A stretch of DNA of 43,311 bases from Blumeriella jaapii (taxonomy: Eukaryota > Ascomycota > Leotiomycetes > Helotiales > Drepanopezizaceae). Location of the stretch: the NCBI GenBank assembly GCA_009599575.1, contig VWND01000020.1, positions 1 to 43,311 of the forward strand. Reading direction: 5' to 3'. Positions 1-9,789 of this stretch are shown one piece after another. Both the position numbers and the translations under genes were made by a program. The notes beneath the pieces were generated by a model. The model saw only the letters and a list, made by a program, of their open reading frames with translations, did no database searches and was not told where the DNA came from. Numbering within the stretch: the first letter of the stretch is position 1; every line of letters begins with the position of its first letter.

Positions 1-559
1 AAAACTGCCGACATGTTACTATTTTCGGTGGGGCGCTCAGCCGTGCGCTCAGCAGTACGTGTTCTGTAGGGCATACATGTTGTCCCTGCTTAGGGGTCTT
101 GGTGAAGCATTGCAGTGGAATTCATCCCTCCAACATTGGGATATGCCATTTTTCTGGGGACGGAATGCTGTCAGCGGAAAGCGTGGGCCAGAACGCCGTC
201 TCTCAGTTGCTATGTTCTAATAATAAGTCGTTTGGGGGCACTCACCGACAAGCGTTACCGGATTTTGGCACTCAAGGACAGTCACCGGGAGGTCGGAATT
301 CTGTGGGGCGGCGTGGTGTGCGGGGTTTCTTTTTTTGGGATTAAGGCTCTAATCCGTGTTGACACCAACAACACAGGAAATAAGGGACTCGAGAAATGGG
401 AACGAAAGTAACTTCTGAAACTGTAAACTCGACCCCGTTTCAATATGGGTTTAGGGAATGTCGAAAGCATTTTGGCATTCGTGGTAATGAGATGTGGAGG
501 ATAATGGTCTTCGATTGCTAACGCTGGGTAGATAACCTTAACAACATCAAGCCCGCCAC
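1..559. other. No recognised gene
   Basis: I see no supported gene here. Short open frames exist on both strands but show no recognisable motif. The minus-strand open frame spanning 282-854 is open through part of this stretch; its upstream part (about 560-854) resembles the tail of the adjoining DUF3500 pseudogene, while the part below about 560 resembles nothing I know. Confidence 0.5.
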
Positions 560-2119
560 ACCCAAAGGCACCAACCTCACTCGCCTCTGGTCGGGCAAAG
601 CGAGTTATAGTGTGGCTATGACAATCGGTGCCGGGCGTGGTATTCGTCCCACGAAACGTTTTCGCGCAATTAGCAAGCGACTCCCACAAGATAAATCCGT
701 CAACTCTGAACACTCCACTCCCACAGTGGAAGTCCAGTTTCCATAAATTCAACTGGACTTGTTGATACGATAGTAGGTAAGGGTCCTCATCGCCACATTT
801 CCCCGATCCACGCGAAATAATCTTCACATCCAAATGCTTCTGGAACAACGCCAAGCCGTCCTGCTGCAGGACGGGGCGCGGGGTGGTTTAGTTACTCATT
901 GAAACGCGAGGAATAGCTTGAAGATCAAGTCCTTTGATCGCTGAATCGGCAGGCACAATTCGGGACACCGGGCTCCCTCTACAGACCCGAGTGTTAATAT
1001 CCCATCAACCTGCCACGGAAGAGCTTCATCACTGACCATCTTGCACGACCGTGTGCCACTTGGCCCTGTCGATCTACCCACCCACAAGCCATGGATCCCT
1101 CTCGCTCATCTCGAACGGGTTCCACCGATCAACAAGCCAGACTCTCTCTGCCATCCATGCCTTTGCTTTATTTCAGCAAAGCTTTTTTTCCTGCAGCCGC
1201 GGTGGGCAGGCCCTGCATCAACCTCAGACTATCTATTTCTTCAGCTCGGAACAGCCTCAACCCCTCTTGTGCGGCCCCCTCGTCGATCCTGTCTGTGTTC
1301 CGCGCCCATGGAACGTCGTGGTCCGATCACCATCCTCTTGCCCAGGAACACCACGTTTGAGACAGAGGTGATGGGCCGAAAAACGTGTATCCCCATGGCG
1401 CAGAAAGCGATGGCGTTCCGAAGAGGCTGAAGGAAGTTGTAGGAGTGCTCGTTCAGCACTTTCTTGCCATTGACGAGCTGACCGAGAAAGCCGTTTGTGA
1501 GACAGCAGCCGAGGATCTTGTCATCAAACCCTGAGGAGAGGTAGAGGCTTTTGAGGACAGCGTGGATCGCGGTCTGAACGTAGGTAGAGCATTCGTCGAG
1601 CCGCAAGCCACCTACAAACGCTTTTCAGTCAACATCTCTTCCTTGCGAAAAGGTGGCTTCGCTTAGCGTACCTGGATTCATGTATAGTTCCGGATTGGAC
1701 CATACTCTGAACTCATCGTCAGTGACCTCCCCACAATGCACCCACCGCTTTTCTCTCGGCTTCGTTCCAAATCTGCAGTAACGCCTCGACCTGCTTGATG
1801 GTCTCTTGATTAGGCGCCCCTTCATCCTCAGCATAAGTATACAGGCCCTCCTTTACGACCCCATCACTCGTGAATCCCTTTGTACGGCTGCTCTAGGTTC
1901 CTCTTCTCCAAGCGATTGATGAGCCAAGCCGGCGCCTCGATCTGCCTTCGGGGACTCGCACCAGCTGAGAGCATCATGGTTTCCTATCCCCGCGATTCTG
2001 GGATGGTCTGGAGACGGTATGAGATCACGAAAGGGCACGGCGGCATCGGACCGTGGCTTCGCAGGGTCGTTGGATTGGAGGTATCCTGAGGTCTGAGGAG
2101 CTGCCATCGTTGCGGTCAT
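560..2119 (-). pseudogene. DUF3500-family protein, multiply frameshifted pseudogene
   Basis: Fragments of one protein appear in order on the minus strand but in changing frames. The N-terminus (from ATG at 2119) contains PFRDLIPSPDHPRIAG. Next comes an EQPYKGIHE-like segment near 1870, then VWSNPELYMNPG near 1690, then a long block at 1606-1241 with NGFLGQLVNGKKVLNEHSYNF and MVIGP..MGAE. A frame change near 1290 gives RIDEG..EGLRLFRAEEIDSLRLMQ. Finally an FAWIGE segment near 800 and CGDEDPY / LDFHCG segments near 740-780 resemble the family's C-terminal part. I know this order of motifs from fungal proteins annotated DUF3500, whose biochemical role I cannot state. The damage consists of indels and stop codons, not the dense C-to-T change seen in the transposons. 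Its start faces the FAH pseudogene across a 338-bp spacer. The family call is from recall of the motifs; the 3' limit is uncertain. Confidence 0.6.
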
Positions 2120-2457
2120 GTCACTCGTGAGCTGGCACTTTGGAACAGGAGGAAAAGTACGAAAACAGAGTGCAGATGTATACCATTTCTAATATACATG
2201 GTTCGAGGTGGGATCGCGGAGTGGTCGAAATGTGGAGAGGTGAAGAGATGGAAGGGTGGACGTCAGATTCACGGCTGGGTGCGAACGGGATGGATGAAGC
2301 AGTCACGCTGCCAAGCCGGGTCTTCTATTCTTTCTCCCGAAAAAGCCTTCAATGTTGCTTGATTAAAAAGCTTCAACTGGCTACTGCACCTCACACAACG
2401 CCTTTCATACACCGTTTACAAGCCTACTTGACACCCATCTCAACCCCATCAACCTAA
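2120..2457. promoter_or_regulatory. Divergent spacer between two pseudogenes
   Basis: This 338-bp spacer separates the start codons of the minus-strand DUF3500 remnant and the plus-strand FAH remnant, so it was probably a shared or bidirectional promoter. I see no diagnostic operator or TATA element in it. The promoter role is inferred from gene orientation only. Confidence 0.3.
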
Positions 2458-2772
2458 ATGTCTGTCCCCATCATTTCGCCGTAAGGATTTCCATTATTGC
2501 CAACGGGAATCAAGCTTACATCGACTCCCCAGGGCTGGTCCGCTTCGTGCCAAAGTCCGGTACAGATATTTTGATCGGAGAGCCAACCGACGAGAACATT
2601 GATGTTGTAGTCGCAACTCTCGAAGGCAAAGACGTCGAGGTCGGCGTGTTCAGCGGCTCTTCAGTACTCAGTCCTGGCTCTTCAACGGGGAAAAAGGAGC
2701 TCATCGCCAAAATCCTTTCGCCGCCTCGCCGAATCCGAAGTGGGCAACCATCCGCTTTGCATCGGGCTAAAT

Positions 2773-2844
2773 GTGAGTCTTAATCGACAGATCTTTCTCT
2801 TCTTCTTCTCCTCCCTTACGCTTCGAGACTCACCAGGCCAGCAG
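2773..2844 (+). other. Intron 1 of the FAH pseudogene
   Basis: A GTGAGT donor at 2773 and an AG acceptor at 2843-2844 remove 72 bp and join CIGLN to YVQHAREAK, as in the family. The interval contains a pyrimidine-rich run before the acceptor. Confidence 0.65.
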
Positions 2845-3262
2845 TACGTCCAACACGCACGCGAAGCCAAGATGGACCTGCCCAGCGTCCCAGTCCTGTT
2901 CACCATAAGCCCTCGACCGCGCTCGCGGATTCCCTACCCGGCGCCGACCGTCATCCCCAAGCACACGCTGCGGGATGACACGTGCGACTACGAAGCGGAG
3001 CTTGTGGTCGTGATAGGCCGGAAGGCCAAGAACGTCTCCGAGGCCGATGCGCTCGCCTAGTGCTGGGCTACACGGCCCGCGAAACGACGTGAGCAGCCGC
3101 GCGAGCCAGTTCGCGCAGAGCCAGTGGGACCTTCAGCAAGAGCTTCGACGGCGCGTGTCCCCTCGGACCCGCGATCGTGTCGAAGGAGCTGGTGCCCGAT
3201 GTGGGCAAGCTGCACTTGAAAGGGCGCAAGAACGGGCGGGTGTTGCAGGACTGTGGCCTCGA

Positions 3263-3345
3263 GTAAGTTGATCTTTTTTTCTTTTTCTTTTTTGGTCGCG
3301 GTTTTTCCTTGCCCATCGTGAGGAGAAGAAGCCGACGTGTCGCAG
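3263..3345 (+). other. Intron 2 of the FAH pseudogene
   Basis: A GTAAGT donor at 3263 and a CAG acceptor ending at 3345 remove 83 bp, including the long T-rich run, and join VLQDCGL to DLIFSVPK. Confidence 0.6.
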
Positions 3346-3555
3346 CGATTTGATCTTCTCCGTGCCGAAGATCGTGTCGTTCCTATCGCAGGGAACGACG
3401 CTCAACCCCGGGACTCTCATTCTGACTGGGACTCCTGCTGGTGTCGGCTTTCGGCTGCGAGCCGCAAGAGTACCTGCGCGACGGCGACCAGTTCGCGGTC
3501 GAGATCCTGGCCGCACATTGGGACGTTGGTGACCAAGTTCGAGGCTGAGAAGTGA

Positions 3556-3853
3556 GAGCCGACTTTGGGCAGCTGTGATTCACTTACTTCTCAGGCTTTA
3601 CTTACTTACTTACTTCAACCCTTCGCTTATTTTCTTCGTTCGCCTTCGTTTACCGCGAAATAACGCTCCCCCACCCCTCCCAAAGAATGACAAGAAATCA
3701 TAACCTCTCGAGAGCATCTAGTTTGAGTTTCCTTTCCGCTCCGTCGAAAGACCGACCGACCAGCTCTGTGTTCTTTTGGTGCCAAAAGCTTGGTTTCTGT
3801 CACTTTTGATGGAAGTGTATTTGGCACATTCTGTTATTCATCTATCTATTCAT
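3556..3853. other. Intergenic, between converging 3' ends
   Basis: The plus-strand FAH remnant and the minus-strand transketolase-like gene converge on this stretch. It contains (ACTT)n-like and (CTAT)n-like short repeats and T-rich runs that could serve 3' end formation. I see no gene in it. Confidence 0.5.
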
Positions 3854-5856
3854 TTATTCATAATTCATCATATTCAAACCCGCTATCCCAATCCCTCTCA
3901 CCCCACCCACCCCCCCAAAAAAACATCTACCTCTAACCGCTACTGCTAAACTTCGCACCGCCTTCATCACGCTTTGAGGGTCCAGTCCCTGATGGAAGAT
4001 TTGCTCGCCGAGGCCACCGCAGCCCTCCTTCGTGGTCCCAATGTACTTGTACTTGGGCGTCAGCTGCCTCTCCAGCAGCCACGTGCCCATCTTGCTGCCC
4101 AGGCCCGTCTTCTGGTTCAGGCTCTCGACGACCAGCACGAAGGGGCTCGCACCGTAGACGCGCGTCGCCTCCTCATCGACGACGTTCAGCGTCGACTTGT
4201 TGACGAGGCCGACGTCCACGCCCTCGGCGCGCAGCCGGTCGACGGCGTCGAGCGCCCGGTACACCATCTCGCCGTAGCAGATCACGTAGCCGGCCTTGCC
4301 CGTGCGGATGAACTCGTCCTTGCCGGGTGCGAACTCGTAGCCCGCGCCGTAGTAGGGCTCCTGCGTGCCTTCCTTGAGGATCAGCGGGACTTTGGCGCGG
4401 GTGGAGAGCACGAGGCGGATGCCCTGGTCCCAGAAAACCTTGGAAACGGTGGCACGCATCTGGTTGGCGTCCGCGGGAAAGTACAGACGGGTGGTGTCCC
4501 CGTCGATGAGCCATTATCCGCAAAGAATGTGTTGAGGCCGAAATGGCACGTGTTGTCCGCCATCTCGTCCACTCCCGAGTGGGAGAAGTGGCACAGCACG
4601 TTTGCGAAATTGAGACGCGCCATGGTGATCTCGGAAATGATCATTTCGCAGAACGCGGAAAAGGTCGAGAAGATACCGACCTTGTCCTTGGAAGCGCCGA
4701 AACCCGCCGCCGCCGAGAAGTTGTTGCGCTCCATGATGCCAGATGGGAGGAAGACCTCGGGGCGGTTTTTGGCGATCACCGAGAGGCCTGTTGAGCCAGC
4801 GAGATCAGAGTCCACGACCAGGACGCGCTTCTTGGCTTCTTCCTTGGAAAGAGGCTCGAGGACTTTGACGACGGCTTCGCCGAAAACGACCCTGTTGGCG
4901 AACTTCTCGGAGCCGGAGCCCGTGTAGAGGTAGGCGAGAGAGTTGGGGGTTATGGCTTGAAGCTTGGAGACCGCTTGGTCATAGCCTTTGCTCTGCAGGT
5001 ACTGGACTGCGTTCTTGACGGGGATGACATCGTGAGCGTGCGTGCTGCCTTCGAGGTCTTTGATTCCGGGGGCCATGTTCCGCTTGACCACGACGGCGGC
5101 TGGGCCTGGGGTGGTGACTGCGGTGGAAACCGCGGCGTAGAGCTCGTCGATGTCTTCGCCTTGAGCAACGATGGTCTTCAGCCCATGGCCCTCCAGCGTC
5201 TTCAGGAGTGAGTAGCCCTTGAGATATTCGGACGGCTTCCCTGCAATGGTCACGTCATTGTCATCGATCAGGAGCTTCACGTTCAGGCGCTGTGCGACCG
5301 CCATCCTCGCCGCCTCAGCATCGTCTCCCTCTTGCTGAGCTCCATCCGAGCCTAGCATGAACAGCGTCTTCTCGGGATGAGCCAAGGCAACACCATTAAT
5401 GAAACTCCACAGGTGTCCCAAGCGACCCGAGCTGAAAGCAATACCAGGCGTCAAGCCCAGCTCGGGGTGACCCGGCAGCTTGGAATTCGCCTCTCTGTAG
5501 TGCAGCAGATGCTCGAAGGGGATGTGGCCATGCAGCGCACTCAGCAGGTATTGTGTTGCGACTCTGTGGCCGGACTCGTCATAGACGACGGGCACGTATT
5601 TCTCGGAGGAGTGCTTGAAGAACGCCTCGAGGATGCAGACTTCGGGGATGGTGTCGTAGGGGCCGCCCGTGTGACCGGACACGCCTCGTGCGGCGCCCGA
5701 GGCTGTGAAGTAGACGATGGTGTCGCGGAGGACGGAGATGTTGGCGAGGAGGTCGGCCTTCTGCTCCGCGGTGAGCTTGGGGTTTGCCGGGTCGAGGGCA
5801 ATGGGCTTGTAGCGGGCGAGCACGTCAATGCCGAAGTCTGCGGTGGCAGTGGCCAT
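3854..5856 (-). CDS. Transketolase-like thiamine-diphosphate enzyme, one-base frameshift
   Basis: Transketolases move two-carbon ketol units between sugar phosphates in the pentose phosphate pathway; some fungal relatives act as dihydroxyacetone synthases. The chosen start (MATATADFGI) gives the usual family N-terminus. Visible motifs are SGHTGG (residues 60-65), GSDG..DDND (169-201, the thiamine-diphosphate/metal motif) and GIMERN with Glu376 in the pyrimidine-binding domain. The protein continues with CHFSHSGVDEMADNTCHFG to Asn448. There the frame shifts by one base near 4511 and resumes as DTTRLYFPADANQMRATVSK, running through the C-terminal domain to TAA at 3854. The interval is 2,003 nt, one short of 668 codons, which fits a single missing base in an otherwise full-length gene (transketolases are about 680 aa). 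No intron is seen. It could be a recent pseudogene or a sequencing error. Which ketol donor it uses cannot be told from sequence. Confidence 0.85.
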
Positions 5857-6252
5857 GATGAAGTGTGCTTGAGGGGCGGGATGGGAGTTGATGGCGATTT
5901 GTGGTATGGTACCGAGACCTTGGTGTTGTGGTTGTTGTTGTTGTTGGTTTGGAGGGGAAGATAAAGTTCGATGAGGGGTGAATCGGTGGCGCGACGCAAA
6001 GTAAATCTGCAAAGTGGGGATCAATCGGCTCTTTAATAGCAAACGTTGCTTCCCTGACCAAACTGACCGGCTGATGGTGATCAGCTTCTGTGGTGGACGA
6101 TCTCGTTCAATTGCAGATGATCTTTGGGGGGTTTTTTTTCTGGTTGGTGAACGTGGCATGACAGTGGAGGGGTCGGGCTGCCCCACCCCTGACTGTATCG
6201 AAAAGAGGGGTCCAAGGCTAAGATAGGCGATATCGCTTCGACATCCTGCTAT

Positions 6253-6278
6253 CACGTGACCCGAGCAAACATCACGTG
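6253..6278. promoter_or_regulatory. Paired CACGTG boxes upstream of the transketolase-like gene
   Basis: Two copies of ATCACGTGA stand at 6251-6259 and 6271-6279, exactly 20 bp apart. CACGTG is the E-box bound by bHLH factors such as fungal Cbf1-like and SREBP-like regulators. The pair lies 397-422 bp upstream of the minus-strand start codon, a plausible promoter position. Function is inferred. Confidence 0.4.
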
Positions 6279-7497
6279 AGTGGTCAGTCAAGAGTCGTAC
6301 TGTACAGTACAGGATGCAGTACGTACTGTATGTGCATTGTCAAGGTGACTTAGAATGCCCAGATCATCACATTACTCACTCCTCACTACTAAATGCTTAC
6401 AAACCACGGCACCACGCTTGGCAATACCTGACACGTCTCTCCTCCCGCCATCTCCGATTGGCCGCGCCCTCTCAACGCCCCAGGTTTTGTTGCACGTCGC
6501 AGCATGCGCATTGGAATGTCGCCCCCGCCGCGCCATCCCAATCGCCCAAGTGGCATGTCCTTCGAACTCGGGTGGAAGAATGCTAGCTGGACATCCGTGC
6601 GTTCATCCTTGCTCTGTTGATATTCGCCAAAGCTGCTTTTCATCATTGGACAATGCCCTTGCAAAGAGATACCCCCTTGGGGTGGCGTATCGCACGGACG
6701 TAAAATCAACATTATTTCGCTCAAGTACCATAGTACTGTGCTGTATGTACATCTGTATCTGGAGCCGTCGCCCGGTCTGGGTGTGTGCAATGTGCGTGGT
6801 GCGGATGGGAGGGGGCGGATCTGAAGAGGACGCGATGGAGCAGCGAGCGGTAAACGACACATGCGCACGCACGTCTGTCTGATCGCCGCCGAAAAGCTTT
6901 TCGATGATCGGCGCGTGAGGTACCGAGCTGTGCAAGAAGGAAAGGAAGACTTGACTTTCGCTAAGGAAGTCTGTTGTTCAACCGTGCCAGCTCGGATCGT
7001 TGGGGGGTTTTCTTTACGGCGCCTGTTTTTTCGTTCCATCTTGGGGATTCTTCGTGGACCCAATTGGGGCCGTTGACGTGCGGTTTCAAGCGAAGAGGGA
7101 GGCAAATAAGTGTAAACAACGGAAGCGAGCGATTAAGCGCTGCACGAACGCACGCGCTCGACTTGGACATCCAGCAGGCCACACACACACACATGAATAG
7201 ACTATTCTTCTAGGACGAAGAAAAAGGAAGGAAACGAGAGGCATCACAACCAAAACAGCGTTCTGTGAATAGTGTGACGGAGAGGTGACATACGTACCTC
7301 CTTCCTTGCTAGCTTGCTTTGCGCATGCGAACGGCCACTCGAGCAGCTCGTGTCCGCGTGTTGATTATCCATCGTGATTTGATCACGGACGGATTTGGAT
7401 TCGCAGCTGCCTGTTTTTAGTCATGATCGGGAAAATTCTAGGCCAACAGCGAAGACAGTATCACAGATGCAATTTAAGTACCTTCCACAGCCCCCAT

Positions 7498-7508
7498 CCC
7501 CCCGGTCC
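7498..7508. repeat. Left target-site duplication of the LINE
   Basis: CCCCCCGGTCC; the same 11 bases recur at 26622-26632, directly after the LINE tail. Confidence 0.7.
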
Positions 7509-7799
7509 AGGTTCACCTACGGAAACCTCACCTACAACTATTTTTCCAGAAGCACTTTTTGGAAATAAACACTTAACCACGCCTTTTAAGCATATTTTCT
7601 GTATTAAAATCTTTATTTCAAATCCTATTCTAAGCTTTCCCGTGCTTTTTTACGCGCGATTTAGGCCAAAATAAAGCTTGCTATTCCCAACCGTTTTTTC
7701 GGTGGCTTCGAAACTTTAATCTACGCGAATTTTATTCGCGATCAAAAGCTATCTTCCTTTATCAATTTTAATCAGCGTCCGAAAAAGCAGCAGCAGCGA

Positions 7800-9120
7800 A
7801 TTAATTATACGATTTTTTCTTTTTTTTGCGTTTTAATAATCGAGCGCTCGTAAGCCACGCCGCATCGAACGCTATTAACGGCCGTTTAAATGCGATCGAA
7901 CGAATAATTTATATTCGACACGCCGTTGTACGCGACTTCGGCAAGCTAATCGACGATTTCGCGTTTTTTTTTTTATTAGTAAAAAAAAAATCAAAAAAAC
8001 TTCGCCTACGATATTAAAAACAAATTTGTTTATTTTCTGTCCGCGTCCGTTTTCGTAAAAATTAGCAATTTCGTTCTTTTTCGTTTTATAAGCCAAAAAG
8101 CCTTTTCTAACGACGATTCCCTTCCTTTCGCTCCGGCTCCCACTATTTACGCGGGCATAGCTAAAACCCTGAAAAACTCGAAAGCAAACTTCGATATTAT
8201 CAAAAACAAAAAAAAAATTTATTACGAACGGCGGCGCTTCGATTGAATTTATATTTAATTAAACTGCGAGCGCCGCTTTTAATTTAATAATCCGGAAAAA
8301 AAAAAACGTATCTTAGCCATTTTTTAGCGAAGAGCCGCGAAAATCGAACTTTTCGTAGCGAAACAAGCTTTCGTGGCCAAAATCAACGGCTTTATTTTTA
8401 AAAAGATTTTTTTTTCATAATTTTTAATCAAAATAGATTAGGCTATTAATTTATCAGATTTTACGGTTCGCGATCTGCTTATATTATAAAAAAACAAAAA
8501 GATCGTAATACGAATGCTTAGCTGCGAGCATATGCGTTTATCGGAAATATAATACAATTACGCTGTTTTAAATATTTTTATAATATTCCGCTCGTATATA
8601 AACGGCGAGATTTTAAGCATTTTTAAGCTAATCGTCGAAAAAGTTATTGCTTAAACGAAAAAGCGCTTTATTAACTGCCGACCGTTCCGATACGAAGCTA
8701 ATTCAGCTAACGGCAAAATCACGTGGATCGTTTCGTTTATTAAGCCGGTTCGGGCCTTTCGGCTTTTCAACGTTAGCGACGCTTTTAAAGCTATTAAAAA
8801 AAAATCTTTTATTGCGATTTATAATTTCGGCTGCCAAAGCTATTGCAATTTTTTTAAATGCATCCGCTATTATCGCTGTTAAAATTGCGAGCAACGAAAC
8901 GATTATTACAACGGGCCGATTGGCCTTAATTGCATTCACAAAATCAAATGCGCTAATTGCCATAAACTTTTCGTCGCAAAGTATATAAACTGCCTAGCGG
9001 CGCTTAAACGACTAAACGGAAAAGTTTAAAAAAAAACAAAAAAAAAAATCGACGCGATTCGCAGATACGAACAACGAGCGTACGCAGCGGCTATTGCCGT
9101 CGCTAATGCGCAAGCTTAAA
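7800..9120 (+). pseudogene. LINE ORF1 (gag-like, cysteine knuckles), RIP-degraded
   Basis: ORF1 of LINEs encodes an RNA-binding chaperone. The frame is broken, but between about 8834 and 8985 the plus strand keeps cysteines in the spacing of LINE ORF1 zinc knuckles: a FKC..YYRC..NCEQ stretch followed by KCANCHKLFVAKYINC. The last fits the CxxC..H/F..C finger of Tad-like ORF1 proteins. The next ~130 bp, ending AYAAAIAVANAQA then a stop near 9118, look like the ORF1 C-terminus. The 5' limit is a guess because mutation has removed most signals. Confidence 0.45.
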
Positions 9121-9165
9121 GCTAGGCGATAAAGCCTTTTATACCGGCCCTTAAAACAGCGCCAA

Positions 9166-9170
9166 CTCGC
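9166..9170. repeat. Left target-site duplication of gypsy C
   Basis: CTCGC, repeated at 22050-22054 right after the other LTR of element C. Confidence 0.75.
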
Positions 9171-9464
9171 TGTGACGATCTAATCAGTCGAAGGGCTGGG
9201 AGATCAGTCAACTGGTCGCCGTGTTTATATGGTATGAAACGAGCCTTTGGTTCTGTAACAAAGATATTTACTTAGAATCAACAACTGCAGAAGGCAGAGG
9301 TTGCTAAGGGAAAAAAGCCTTATATATATGATAATTTTTATAATTAATGGAAAGATCCACTAGGAGATCAGGGAGCTTGCAGCTATACGTAGTTGCTGAG
9401 AAGCTTGCAGCTATACGTAGTTGCTAGGATAATACGAGAAATGGCAATAAAATAAATTATCATA
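9171..9464 (-). repeat. LTR of element C (3' LTR in element orientation)
   Basis: A 294-bp LTR aligned along its length with the 266-bp LTRs of A and B, plus a second tandem copy of a 28-bp block containing CAGCTATACGTAGTTGCT (copies end near 9392 and 9424). It is strongly mutated at its right end; the terminal TGTCA has become TATGA-like. Confidence 0.85.
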
Positions 9465-9789
9465 TTACTTTTCCGTCCGAAAAAAGCGCGCTTTCGAGCT
9501 TTTATTCATTAGTACGTTATTATCCAAATGATCGTACGAATCCAAACCTTCGGAATATGCTTTCAGCCAGTTTACAAGTTTTGCAGAAGGACCGGGAAGC
9601 TTTTTATACGCCAAATAAAAGTCGCGCACTTTTAAAAAAGCGTATATAAAATCAAACGCGGAATACCACGTGAGATTTTCATTTAAATTTATTTAAAAAG
9701 CTTTGTATTAAAGGGTTTTCCGTTGTATTCGATAGGCGATCAATTTTTCGATTTCGTATTTAAGCTTATTAGTTATATTAATAGATTCA

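Larger units (their letters stand above)
2458..3555 (+). pseudogene. Fumarylacetoacetate hydrolase (FAH) family protein, frameshifted pseudogene
   Basis: FAH-family enzymes cleave C-C bonds or decarboxylate acylpyruvate-like substrates using a divalent metal. The fragments run in order: LVRFVPKSGTDILIGEP (about 2535), VFSGSSVLSPG (about 2650), CIGLN (2760), YVQHAREAKMDLPSVPVLF (2845), YPAPTVIPKHT and CDYEAELVVVIGRKAKNVSE (2940-3050), ASQFAQSQW (3097), DGACPLGPAIVSKELVP (3147), then FSVPKIVSFLSQGTTLNPG and LILTGTPAGVGF (3350-3450), ending HIGTLVTKFEAEK and a stop at 3555. DYEAELVVVIG carries the family's metal-binding acidic residues. Two spliceosomal introns are recognisable. At least five indels break the frame: near 2480, 2725, 3060, 3085 and 3450. 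The substrate is unknown. Core homology is secure; the exact start is not. Confidence 0.8.
5857..7508. other. Intergenic: transketolase promoter side and spacer to the LINE
   Basis: No supported gene. It holds a CAA-type repeat in the presumed 5' leader (about 5928-5950), the CACGTG pair, GTACTGTAC-type palindromic clusters (6298-6330, 6727-6745), a (CA)n tract (7182-7193), and two G6T4+ runs at 6127 and 7001. Base composition changes abruptly at the LINE boundary at 7509. Confidence 0.55.

Noticed and set aside
3974..4927. Long plus-strand open frame (317 codons) and another at 5377-5964
   Set aside because: Both are antisense to the transketolase-like gene, whose motifs are unmistakable; open antisense frames are common opposite GC-rich coding DNA.
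6389..7105. 238-codon minus-strand frame
   Set aside because: No recognisable domain, no plausible codon pattern, and the region has the simple repeats of an intergenic spacer.
7509..9170. Possible genuine AT-rich genes between 7,500 and 9,200
   Set aside because: The dense C-to-T pattern, stops and shared borders with the right LINE half show this is the LINE's left half.
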